DNA of 7,757 nucleotides from JAIVJZ01 sp035296385 (GCA_035296385.1 DATHBB010000271.1:1-7757), one strand, 5' to 3'. Shown: positions 1 to 6,680, numbered from the stretch's first letter. Notes: generated by a model not told the origin, from the sequence alone. Made by a program: numbers and translations.

Positions 1-665
1 ATGCCGTTGACGTTCGGGTGCGGGATGAGCGTGTCGAGATCGACGCCCATCACGGAGTTGATCGTGTTGATGAGCGAGAGCGCGTCGGCGCGCCCGCGCA
101 CCGCCGCGCGTGCGGGCGGCGTGATGCTCGTCACGTTCGGCGTCAGTTTGACGATGACGGGCAAGCGCGTCGCCTCCTTCACCCACTCCGTCACCATGCA
201 CGTGTACTCCGGCACTTGCCCCATCGCCGCGCCCATGCCGCGCTCCGACATGCCGTGCGGGCAACCGAAGTTCAACTCCACGCCGTCCGCGCCCGTGTCT
301 TCAACCTGCTTCGCGATCTCGTGCCACGCCTCTCTACGAGACTCGACCATCAAAGAGATGATGAGCGCGTGCTTCGGGTATTTCCGTTTGCACTCCCTGA
401 TCTCTTTGAGATTAACTTCGAGCGGGCGATCCGTGATGAGTTCGATGTTGTTGAGGCCGAGCATGCGCTGCGGCCCCTGATCAATCGAGGCGAGGCGCGA
501 ACAGACGTTGCGGATCGGCTCGCCCAGAGTCTTCCAGACCGCACCGCCCCAGCCCGCGTCGAACGCGCGTTCCACCATCGAACCCATATTCGTCGGCGGC
601 GCACTCGCCAGCCAAAACGGATTCGGCGATTCGATGCCCGCGAAATTAACTCTCAAGTCCGCCAT
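1..665 (-). CDS. preA: NAD-dependent dihydropyrimidine dehydrogenase, FMN catalytic subunit PreA (N-terminal part, runs off left edge)
   Basis: This subunit reduces uracil and thymine to the 5,6-dihydropyrimidines in the cytoplasm, using electrons passed from NADH by PreT. It is the first step of reductive pyrimidine breakdown. 221 residues are visible from ATG at 665. The opening (residues 5-35, with NPFWLASAPPTN) is the start of the class 2 dihydroorotate dehydrogenase-like TIM barrel. Residues 128-150 hold the signature loop ELNFGCPHGMSERGMG; Cys135 aligns with the general-acid cysteine of mammalian DPD (Cys671) and Asn132 with Asn668. KLTPNVT follows at 173-179. The FMN-binding end of the barrel and the expected C-terminal 2x[4Fe-4S] ferredoxin domain lie beyond the window. 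A good Shine-Dalgarno (GAGAGGT, 7 nt before ATG) supports the start. The gene follows uma2 by 30 nt and is separated by it from its partner preT. Family assignment is near certain; the C-terminal domain is inferred. Confidence 0.95.
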   Translation of the reverse strand, partial: MADLRVNFAGIESPNPFWLASAPPTNMGSMVERAFDAGWGGAVWKTLGEPIRNVCSRLASIDQGPQRMLGLNNIELITDRPLEVNLKEIRECKRKYPKHALIISLMVESRREAWHEIAKQVEDTGADGVELNFGCPHGMSERGMGAAMGQVPEYTCMVTEWVKEATRLPVIVKLTPNVTSITPPARAAVRGRADALSLINTINSVMGVDLDTLIPHPNVNG

Positions 666-672
666 CGTTGTT

Positions 673-679
673 ACCTCTC
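673..679 (-). promoter_or_regulatory. Ribosome binding site of preA
   Basis: GAGAGGT reads on the minus strand 7 nt upstream of the ATG at 665. It is one of the better Shine-Dalgarno matches in the window. It fixes the preA start and suggests that preA is translated independently of the preceding uma2 gene rather than only by coupling. Confidence 0.65.
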
Positions 680-695
680 AGTGCTATTGCGAAGG

Positions 696-1319
696 TTAGT
701 CTGTGCCGCCCGCGCGTGGAGTTTGAGTTTCACCACGCGCCGTCTGCTCGAAAGTCACGTCGCGGTAAATCTCCCGCAAAGCCAACTCGCACGGCACGGA
801 CGCGCACCGCACTGTCTCGTCCAAGTCGTTGAATTCCATAAACGTCCAGACACCGCTCTCTTGTCTCACAAACTGTGAGACATGCGGGCGATGCTGCGCG
901 ACAAGCAGGTATTCGCTGAAAGTAGAAATTGATTTGTAATAAGTAAACTTATCGCCCCTATCGAAAGCCTCAGTTGATTTTGAAAGCACTTCAACGAGCA
1001 ACGCCGGATTGGTCAGTACATCCAGTCCGCTGATTTTTTCAATTTCCGGCGAGCCGCACAGTGCGGACAAATCAGGATAACGATACGGAGGGTAGGTAGG
1101 AACTTTTACGCGCATGTCGGCTGGGAATACCTGACAGCCACGCTCTCTCAGTTGCGAGTGGGCTTCTGTGCTGATGTTAATCGTGATCCGGTTGTGCGCA
1201 AGGCTCGCGCCGGTCATACAGAAAACCTCGCCATTCCAGAATTCGTACTTCTCTTCGCTCGCCAGTTCCAGCGCGAAATATTCTTCGAGCGTGTACGTAT
1301 CCTGTGGTTGAGTTGACAT
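696..1319 (-). CDS. Uma2-family (DUF820) endonuclease-like protein
   Basis: This is a 207-residue protein of the Uma2 family, which has a restriction-endonuclease-like PD-(D/E)XK fold and no firmly established role. Numbered from ATG 1319, the usual signatures appear in order: an N-terminal YTLEEYFALE segment; KYEFWNGEVFCMTGAS near residues 24-39; YPDLS near 81-85 with the presumed metal-binding Asp83; VEVLSKSTEAFDRGDKF near 109-125 with the presumed catalytic Glu110; then YYKSISTFSEYLLVAQHRPHV. The frame can open one codon earlier at a TTG (1322), but ATG 1319 has GGAAG 7 nt upstream and is preferred. It starts 44 nt after preT and ends 30 nt before preA, between two subunits of one enzyme. 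The DNA is locally AT-rich (21 of 60 bases G/C at 901-960), unlike its neighbours, which hints at separate acquisition. No pyrimidine-related function is known. The family call is strong; nuclease activity is only inferred. Confidence 0.88.
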   Translation of the reverse strand: MSTQPQDTYTLEEYFALELASEEKYEFWNGEVFCMTGASLAHNRITINISTEAHSQLRERGCQVFPADMRVKVPTYPPYRYPDLSALCGSPEIEKISGLDVLTNPALLVEVLSKSTEAFDRGDKFTYYKSISTFSEYLLVAQHRPHVSQFVRQESGVWTFMEFNDLDETVRCASVPCELALREIYRDVTFEQTARGETQTPRAGGTD

Positions 1320-1326
1320 CAACTTA

Positions 1327-1331
1327 CTTCC
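1327..1331 (-). promoter_or_regulatory. Ribosome binding site of the Uma2-family gene
   Basis: GGAAG on the minus strand lies 7 nt from the ATG at 1319. The spacing favours that ATG over the adjacent in-frame TTG at 1322. Confidence 0.5.
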
Positions 1332-1363
1332 GGCGACGGCTTTCTCAGCTTGCCATCTTAATA

Positions 1364-2791
1364 CTACTTCCCACCGTGAACCTCGCTCGTCTCTTCGTGG
1401 AGCGGAACGCGTGCGCCTGCGAATTCGACGCGCTCGCCCGACAGTTGAAAGTGTATGCCTTGCGCGGCGAGTTTGCCCGCTTGCGAAGCGTCTACGGCTT
1501 CGCGCCCGCCGTTGACGCAGTCGCCGCCGGCGAAGAACTTCGGGTTGCTCGTCTGCATCGTGTCGGCGTTGACGCGGACGCGCCCCGCCTCGTCGAGTTC
1601 GACGCGGGCGTTTTGCGAGAGCCAGTCGGCCATCTTCTGCTGGCCGAGCGCCTTGATGACCATGTCTACGGGAATCTCAAACTCCGACCCCGCGATTGCG
1701 TGAAACGAGCGCCGAGCGCCCTCGCCGTTCGTCTCGACGGCCTGTGTCCTCACGCAGCGCAGCGCCGCGACGCGCGCGCCCGAAGCGTCCGCCACGATCT
1801 CGACCGGCGAAGTCTGCCACCAGAATTCTATCCCGTCGCGTTTCGCCAACTCGTATTCGTACTCGTAGGCTGGCATCTCGCGCTCGGTGCGGCGGTAGAT
1901 CATCAGCACGCGCTCCGCGCCGAGACGTTTGGCCTGCGTGACGGCATCAATCGCCGTGTTGCCTGCGCCGACGACGGCGACCGTGCGCCCGACGGGGACG
2001 CTCGCCCAGTCGCGCGTCTTGATTCGTTCGATGAAGTCGAGCGCATCGTAGACGCCCGCGAGTTCTTCGCCGGGAATGGCGAGCCGCGCCGTCGCGCCGA
2101 GTCCGACGCCGAGAAAGACCGCATCGTGCGCCGCTTCGAGTTCTGCGAACGACACATCGCGCCCGACTTCCGTGTTGGTTTTAATTTCGACGCCGAGACG
2201 CGCGACCTGCGCCACCTCTTCCTGCGAGACGCGCTGCGTCATTTTGTATTCGGCCATGCCGTAAGTGTCCATGCCGCCTGCGAGCGGTTTGCGCTCGTAG
2301 ACGCGGACGGCATAGCCGAGCCGCGCGAGATATGTCGCGCACGAAAGACCCGCCGGACCTGAGCCGATGATGCCGACGCGCTTGCCGTTCGGCGCGCCCG
2401 CCTTGAGCACGTCGCGCCCGCGCGTGAAGACGGCGTCGGTCGCGTAGCGTTGCAGACGCCCGATCTCAATCGGCTTCGCCATCAAAGTCTTCTCCACGCA
2501 CGCACCCTCGCAGAGCACTTCTACGGGGCAGACGCGCGCGCACGTCGCGCCAATCGGGTTGGCGTCGAAGATGACGCGCGCCGAACCCACCAGATTGCCG
2601 CTCGCGATCTTTTTGATGAAGGCCGGAACGTCTATGTGCGTGGGGCAGGCGCGCGTGCAGGGCGCGTCGTAGCAATAGACGCAGCGGTGCGATTCCATGA
2701 TCGCCTCGGCCTCGGTCAGAGGCGGCGCGATCTCCCGGAAGTTGCGCTCGATCTGCGCGATGTTGATGGGTGAGTCGTGATTGATTGACAT
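1364..2791 (-). CDS. preT: NAD-dependent dihydropyrimidine dehydrogenase, Fe-S/FAD subunit PreT
   Basis: This 475-residue electron-input subunit passes electrons from NAD(P)H through FAD and Fe-S clusters to PreA for uracil/thymine reduction. The alpha-helical Fe-S domain has Cys37, 40, 45 and 49 (CxxCxxxxCxxxC), then Cys84, 88, 94 and 98. This spacing matches mammalian DPD cysteines 79/82/87/91 and 130/136/140. Gln114 in IGRLQRY falls exactly where DPD uses Gln156 as an unusual cluster ligand. The FAD motif is GSGPAG (143-148), followed by Glu166 of VYE. The NAD-binding motif is VVGAGNTAID (273-282). The closing FAD motif is FFAGGDCVNGG (419-429). The frame stays open to 2893, but that would add 34 atypical residues and overlap the RidA gene. 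ATG 2791 gives the family-like N-terminus, although no clear Shine-Dalgarno precedes it. GltD-type glutamate synthase small subunits are similar, but the neighbouring preA and catabolic genes decide the call. Confidence 0.93.
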   Translation of the reverse strand: MSINHDSPINIAQIERNFREIAPPLTEAEAIMESHRCVYCYDAPCTRACPTHIDVPAFIKKIASGNLVGSARVIFDANPIGATCARVCPVEVLCEGACVEKTLMAKPIEIGRLQRYATDAVFTRGRDVLKAGAPNGKRVGIIGSGPAGLSCATYLARLGYAVRVYERKPLAGGMDTYGMAEYKMTQRVSQEEVAQVARLGVEIKTNTEVGRDVSFAELEAAHDAVFLGVGLGATARLAIPGEELAGVYDALDFIERIKTRDWASVPVGRTVAVVGAGNTAIDAVTQAKRLGAERVLMIYRRTEREMPAYEYEYELAKRDGIEFWWQTSPVEIVADASGARVAALRCVRTQAVETNGEGARRSFHAIAGSEFEIPVDMVIKALGQQKMADWLSQNARVELDEAGRVRVNADTMQTSNPKFFAGGDCVNGGREAVDASQAGKLAAQGIHFQLSGERVEFAGARVPLHEETSEVHGGK

Positions 2792-2849
2792 GAATTTTAA
2801 GCGTCGATTAAGGAGCGGCGTAAATGAAACCGGCGCGACCTCGATTCGT

Positions 2850-3236
2850 TTACAACTCCGCGTCGGCTTCGATCTCGATGAGCATACGTTCATCGATCAA
2901 ACGCGAAACTTCGACCATCGTGGTGGCGGGCATGATGTCGCGGAAGAATTCGCCGTGAGCGCGCCCGTATTCCTCCCAGCGTCCGATGTCCGTAACGTAC
3001 ATACGCGTGCGGACAACGTGTTCGAGTCCCGCCCCGAGTCTCGCGAGCGCGGCGCGTATGTTCTCGATGCTCTGCACGGCCTGTGCGTAAGCGTCGCCTT
3101 CGCCGACGATCTCGCCCGCGTCGTTCGTCGCCGTCGTGCCCGTCACATAGATGCGTTCGCCGACGCGCACGGCGCGCGAGTAACCGACGATTGATTCCCA
3201 CTTGCGACCGGTCGAGATGCGCTGGCGTTCTTTCAA
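2850..3236 (-). CDS. RidA/YjgF/UK114-family protein lacking the canonical catalytic arginine
   Basis: This is a 128-residue single-domain member of the RidA family, whose classical members are trimeric enamine/imine deaminases. Visible landmarks are IYVTGTTATNDAGEIVGEGD (29-48), the helix AYAQAVQSIENIRAAL, VVRTRMYVTD (74-83), and the C-terminal strand PATTMVEVSRLIDERMLIEIEA (103-124). Canonical RidA and RutC read P-A-R at the active site (Arg105 in E. coli RidA). Here the residue is Thr105, so the protein looks like one of the arginine-less Rid subfamilies whose activity is unclear. The start is TTG at 3236: a Shine-Dalgarno TAAGGT sits 8 nt upstream, in-frame stops lie immediately before it, and the resulting N-terminus (KERQRISTG) is family-like. 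The gene follows beta-ureidopropionase by 50 nt and precedes preT by 58 nt. The position suggests a role linked to pyrimidine breakdown, but the reductive route has no aminoacrylate step, so the function is open. Confidence 0.88.
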   Translation of the reverse strand: MKERQRISTGRKWESIVGYSRAVRVGERIYVTGTTATNDAGEIVGEGDAYAQAVQSIENIRAALARLGAGLEHVVRTRMYVTDIGRWEEYGRAHGEFFRDIMPATTMVEVSRLIDERMLIEIEADAEL

Positions 3237-3244
3237 TTGTCATT

Positions 3245-3250
3245 ACCTTA
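3245..3250 (-). promoter_or_regulatory. Ribosome binding site fixing the TTG start of the RidA-family gene
   Basis: TAAGGT on the minus strand is 8 nt from TTG 3236. An ATG at 3243 is only 1 nt away from this motif and opens a different frame with a non-family, Arg-rich product. The site therefore supports the TTG start. Confidence 0.6.
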
Positions 3251-3286
3251 GCGAGGCAGAAACTTACTTAAAGACCGTCAGGCTTT

Positions 3287-4156
<870 letters not shown>

Positions 4157-4164
4157 ATGTTTTT

Positions 4165-4230
4165 AACGATGAAGTAGGAACGATGAACGATGAAGTAAAA
4201 ACTGTCAGTTGTCAGTAGTCCGTTGTCAGT
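4165..4230 (+). repeat. Left arm: phased heptamer repeats of two families
   Basis: Read on the plus strand, the arm is built of 7-nt units. AACGATG occurs at 4165-4171, 4179-4185 and 4186-4192, interleaved with AAGTAGG (4172-4178) and AAGTAAA (4193-4199). After a 3-nt phase shift come TGTCAGT at 4203-4209, 4210-4216 and 4224-4230, with a degenerate unit AGTCCGT at 4217-4223. All units in each block keep the 7-nt phase. This resembles the short tandemly repeated heptamers described in cyanobacteria; that comparison is from general knowledge. Confidence 0.8.
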
Positions 4231-4273
4231 TGTTCAAGACAGTCTTTAGTAACTCGTGTGAGAGTCATATGCA

Positions 4274-4332
4274 ACGGACAACTGACTACTGACAAAGAAC
4301 AGCTTTTAATTCATCGTTCCTACTTCATCGTT
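4274..4332 (-). repeat. Right arm: inverted copy of the heptamer repeats
   Basis: Read on the minus strand, the same order of units appears. AACGATG is at 4332-4326 and 4318-4312, with AAGTAGG at 4325-4319 between them, then AATTAAA at 4311-4305. A short spacer follows, then TGTCAGT (4294-4288), AGTCAGT (4287-4281) and TGTCCGT (4280-4274). Compared with the left arm one AACGATG unit is missing, which looks like gain or loss of a whole heptamer. The last permease codon (CGA) and its TGA stop lie inside this arm. Confidence 0.8.
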
Positions 4333-5848
4333 CATCCTTTCTAAAGTTTCCCCTCATCAGTAAGTAGTAGAGAACGAAACCTATCGCGAAGGTGACGAAC
4401 CACGCGTAGGTGTAGAGCGTGTCGAAAAAGCCTGGCTCGGCGATCTGCCCGCCGGGCGTCGTGGCCGCGTGCAGGAAGCCGGGGACGACGGGCGCGATTG
4501 CCGCGACGAGCACGGCGAGCGCGCGCAGGTTGAAACCGTTCGTGTAAGTGTAGCGACCTTCCATTTGAAACAGATCGTGCAGGTCGAGGCGCTGGCGGCG
4601 CAGCACCCAGTAGTCGCAGATCAGTATACCCGCGATTGCGCCCATCAAGCCCGAATAGCCGACGAGCCACGTGAAGACGTACGCGCCCATCGAAGACATC
4701 AATTTCCAGGGCATCATCAGCACGCCGATGAGCGCGGTGATGAGTCCGCCGGTGACGTATGAGATCAGTTTCGGGTTGAGATTGGAAAAGTCGTTCGAGG
4801 GCGAGACGACGTTGGCGGCCATGTTGGTCGTGAGTTGCGCGGCGAAGATGACGGCGGTGGCGAAGAGTATGACGATGATGCTGTCGAAGCGTTGCATCAG
4901 GTCAACCGGATTCGGAATCGCCACGCCGTAGATCAAGAGCGTCGCGCTCGTCACGGCGACGCCGATGAAGGCGAAGGCCGTCATCGTCAGCGGCAGCCCG
5001 AGAGCCTGCCCCATCATCTGTGACTTTTGCGAGCGCGCGTAGCGCGTGAAGTCGGGGATGTTGAGGCTGAGCGTCGCCCAGTAGCCGACGGAGGCGGTGA
5101 GCGAGGCGGGAAAGATCGTCCAGAACGCGTTCTGCTGTTCCTGTAGCGCCGACGACTCGGAGAGCACGCGGCCTAGCCCGCCCGCGCGCCACGCCGCCCA
5201 CGCGAGCAGAATCGCGCCGCCCGCGAGCAGCAAAGGCGCAGACCACGTCTCCAAATACTTGATGCCTTCCACGCCCTTCAAGATGATGAAGACTTGTATG
5301 AACCAGAAGATGAAGAACCCGATCCACGTGTGCCAAGCGATGCCGAACACGCCACCGCCGCCGAGCAAACTATTCCAGCCCGACCACATCGCGCCGAACA
5401 GCGCGTCGAGCGCCGTGCCGCCGATCCACGTCTGAATGCCGAACCAACCGCAAGCGACAATCGCGCGCAGGATCGCGGGGATGTTCGCGCCGCGCACGCC
5501 GAACGCGGCGCGGCACAAGACCGGAAACGAGACGCCGTACTTCGTGCCCGCATGCGCATTCAGGATCATGGGAATGAGCACGATGGTGTTGCCGAGCAGG
5601 ATCGTGATCATCGCCTGCCACCAGTTCATGCCCGCCTCTATGAACGCTCCGGCGAGCGTGTAGGTCGTGATTACGACGCTCATCCCGATCCAGAGCGCGG
5701 CGATGTTCCACGTTGACCACGTTCGCTCTTTGATCGTCGTCGGCGCGAGATCGCGGTTCCATAAAGGACTCGCGGACACGTCCTCGCGCAACTCCTCGAA
5801 GTCGCGCTGCGTGACGAGAACGTCCTCGCTGTAGGTTTCAGTCGCCAT
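4325..5848 (-). CDS. NCS1-family permease (nucleobase/hydantoin/allantoin type), probable pyrimidine importer
   Basis: This 507-residue inner-membrane transporter of the nucleobase:cation symporter-1 family has about 12 hydrophobic segments between residues ~46 and ~498. The N-terminal signature DLAPTTIKERTWSTWNIAALWIG (33-55) is typical. Residues aligning with the ligand site of the hydantoin transporter Mhp1 are present: Trp141 in GIQTWIGG (Mhp1 Trp117), Trp258 in SVGYWATLSLNIPDFTRYA (Mhp1 Trp220) and Asn346 in TTNMAANVVSP (Mhp1 Asn318). The NIPDFTRYA and NVVSPSNDFSNL motifs place it near the uracil/allantoin branch. The expected cargo here is uracil, thymine or a dihydropyrimidine/hydantoin, probably with Na+ or H+; this is inferred from the neighbours. 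The start is ATG 5848, 22 nt after the lipoprotein gene, with only a weak ribosome site. The final codons KDER-stop overlap the right arm of the inverted repeat. The family is certain; the substrate is not. Confidence 0.93.
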   Translation of the reverse strand: MATETYSEDVLVTQRDFEELREDVSASPLWNRDLAPTTIKERTWSTWNIAALWIGMSVVITTYTLAGAFIEAGMNWWQAMITILLGNTIVLIPMILNAHAGTKYGVSFPVLCRAAFGVRGANIPAILRAIVACGWFGIQTWIGGTALDALFGAMWSGWNSLLGGGGVFGIAWHTWIGFFIFWFIQVFIILKGVEGIKYLETWSAPLLLAGGAILLAWAAWRAGGLGRVLSESSALQEQQNAFWTIFPASLTASVGYWATLSLNIPDFTRYARSQKSQMMGQALGLPLTMTAFAFIGVAVTSATLLIYGVAIPNPVDLMQRFDSIIVILFATAVIFAAQLTTNMAANVVSPSNDFSNLNPKLISYVTGGLITALIGVLMMPWKLMSSMGAYVFTWLVGYSGLMGAIAGILICDYWVLRRQRLDLHDLFQMEGRYTYTNGFNLRALAVLVAAIAPVVPGFLHAATTPGGQIAEPGFFDTLYTYAWFVTFAIGFVLYYLLMRGNFRKDER

Positions 5849-5870
5849 CGCTCGTATCGCTACTCGGTCT

Positions 5871-6608
5871 CTACTTCACAGCAGGGGCTTCGATCTTGAT
5901 GTCCGAGTTGTAGCCGGACATCGTCACGAGCGTCTTCGTCTTCTGCCCGTTAAACTCGCCCTCGCTTTCGGTCTTGCGCGGAAGGCCGTCGGCGACGGAG
6001 AGCCAGGTCTTTGAAGTGCTCTTGAGATTCGTGCCCATCGGGTTGTTCTGCGTGTACTGATAGACGAGCACCGGCTCGCCGTCAAGCGTCTCCGCGCCGA
6101 CGTACTTCACGTCCGCGTTCTTCGCCAACTCGTCCAGCATCTTCGGGTCGCGGAAAGCCTTGATCATCTCGCCCGCATCAATCGGCGATTTGCCCCAAAC
6201 GCCGTCCGGCGTTTTGATATAAGTCGCGCCGCCGACGATGACATACTCCATCGTGAAACTCTTGCCGCCGCCGGGCTTCGCCTCGCTCGTCATGCGATAA
6301 CGGTCGGGCGCAACGTATTCGATGACCATCGAATTCGTCGTGCCATCGGAGAGGGAGGACGTGACGTTTGCGCGGTAAGATTTAGCGTCGAGTTGCGCGC
6401 GCATCGCTTTCGTCATCGCGTCGAGCGGCTTATCGCTGGCGGAGATGGCCGCCGCTGCCGTCGTCGCCGTGCTGTTTCCGCCGCTCCCCGCAGGCGAGAC
6501 GCCCGCACCGCCGCTTGAGCCTGTTTTGTCGCCGCTGTTGCAAGCGACGCTCATCATCAGAAGGACGCAGCAGAGCGTCGCGTTGAAACTTTTCATCTTG
6601 AAGTTCAT
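5871..6608 (-). CDS. Predicted lipoprotein with LolA/LppX-like body, function unknown
   Basis: The product is 245 residues. The N-terminus has Lys4/Lys6, a hydrophobic stretch (residues 8-21) and MMSVAC, with Cys23 as the likely lipidated residue; Ser at -3 makes the lipobox imperfect. A low-complexity Gly/Ser/Thr/Ala linker follows (about 24-60). Within it, AGVSPAG (35-41) is encoded by a GC palindrome. From ~63 the body has the alternating beta-strand look of LolA/LppX-type lipid-binding folds: AMRAQLDAKSYRANVTSSL, VEYVAPDRYRM-like strands, GGATYIKTPDGVWGKS (126-141) and KTWLSVADGLPRKTESEG. The predicted location is the periplasmic face of a membrane. ATG 6608 has GGGAG 11 nt upstream, which is rather far; Met5 is a less supported alternative. 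It sits 72 nt after the hydantoinase gene and 22 nt before the permease gene, so co-expression is likely. A link to substrate capture or envelope maintenance is speculation. Confidence 0.8.
   Translation of the reverse strand: MNFKMKSFNATLCCVLLMMSVACNSGDKTGSSGGAGVSPAGSGGNSTATTAAAAISASDKPLDAMTKAMRAQLDAKSYRANVTSSLSDGTTNSMVIEYVAPDRYRMTSEAKPGGGKSFTMEYVIVGGATYIKTPDGVWGKSPIDAGEMIKAFRDPKMLDELAKNADVKYVGAETLDGEPVLVYQYTQNNPMGTNLKSTSKTWLSVADGLPRKTESEGEFNGQKTKTLVTMSGYNSDIKIEAPAVK
6490..6506. repeat. Small GC palindrome inside the lipoprotein linker (AGVSPA-type)
   Basis: GCAGGCG (6490-6496) and CGCCCGC (6500-6506) form a near-perfect inverted repeat around AGA, with one mismatch that would be a G-U pair in RNA. 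Read on the coding strand it gives AGVSPA and on the other strand AGETPA. From memory, these peptide strings recur as translations of a dispersed palindromic repeat in Acidobacteriota and some other soil phyla. Only one clear copy is visible here, so repeat status is not proven by this window. Confidence 0.45.
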
Positions 6609-6680
6609 GTTAACAAGCGCTCCCGACTCGATTGTTTGAAGTTTCCCGCTTGAGAATGTGTTGATGCGTGCAACGCGCCG

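Larger units (their letters stand above)
4165..4332. repeat. Inverted-repeat element between the permease and beta-ureidopropionase genes
   Basis: A perfect 23-bp inverted repeat pairs 4165-4187 with 4310-4332. An inner 12-bp inverted repeat pairs 4209-4220 with 4284-4295, and similar but shuffled heptamers lie further in. The central loop (about 4231-4272) contains a small palindrome (AAGAC/GTCTT at 4236-4246). As RNA this could fold into a long, interrupted hairpin just at and beyond the permease stop codon. The structure occupies nearly all of the 168-nt intergenic region, the longest in the window. It could act as a transcript processing or attenuation element, or be an inert dispersed repeat or MITE-like insertion. 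A poor promoter-like pair for the downstream genes (TTGCAT at 4274-4269 and TACTAA at 4251-4246, 17 nt apart, minus strand) lies in the loop, but the match is weak. No U-run follows the hairpin, so it does not look like a classical intrinsic terminator. Confidence 0.85.

Noticed and set aside
18..878. Plus-strand open frame of 286 codons opposite preA and uma2
   Set aside because: It is Arg/His/Ala-rich with no family signature and is explained as an antisense shadow of two well-supported minus-strand genes in GC-rich DNA.
1304..2362. Plus-strand open frame of 352 codons opposite preT
   Set aside because: Its composition is that of an antisense frame of a GC-rich gene, and preT is fully supported by its Fe-S and dinucleotide motifs.
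2792..2893. Longer N-terminus for PreT starting at 2893
   Set aside because: It would overlap the RidA gene by 44 nt and add residues unlike PreT; ATG 2791 gives the family-like start.
2890..3243. ATG-started frame at 3243 as an alternative to the RidA start
   Set aside because: It is a different frame with an Arg/His-rich product and its ATG is too close to the ribosome site; the TTG frame gives a clear RidA-family protein.
4246..4274. Promoter for beta-ureidopropionase in the repeat loop (TTGCAT / TACTAA, 17 nt apart, minus strand)
   Set aside because: Only about 3 of 6 bases match in each box; the spacing is right but the evidence is too weak to list as a feature.
4165..4332. Classical intrinsic terminator after the permease gene
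   Set aside because: The stems are AT-mixed and interrupted, the loop is long and no U-run follows, so a Rho-independent terminator is not supported.
4165..4332. CRISPR-like array or insertion sequence
   Set aside because: Units are only 7 nt and contiguous without spacers, and there is no transposase gene or target-site duplication visible.
6609..6680. Separate promoter or terminator between the hydantoinase and lipoprotein genes
   Set aside because: I found no convincing -35/-10 pair or hairpin with U-run in these 72 nt.
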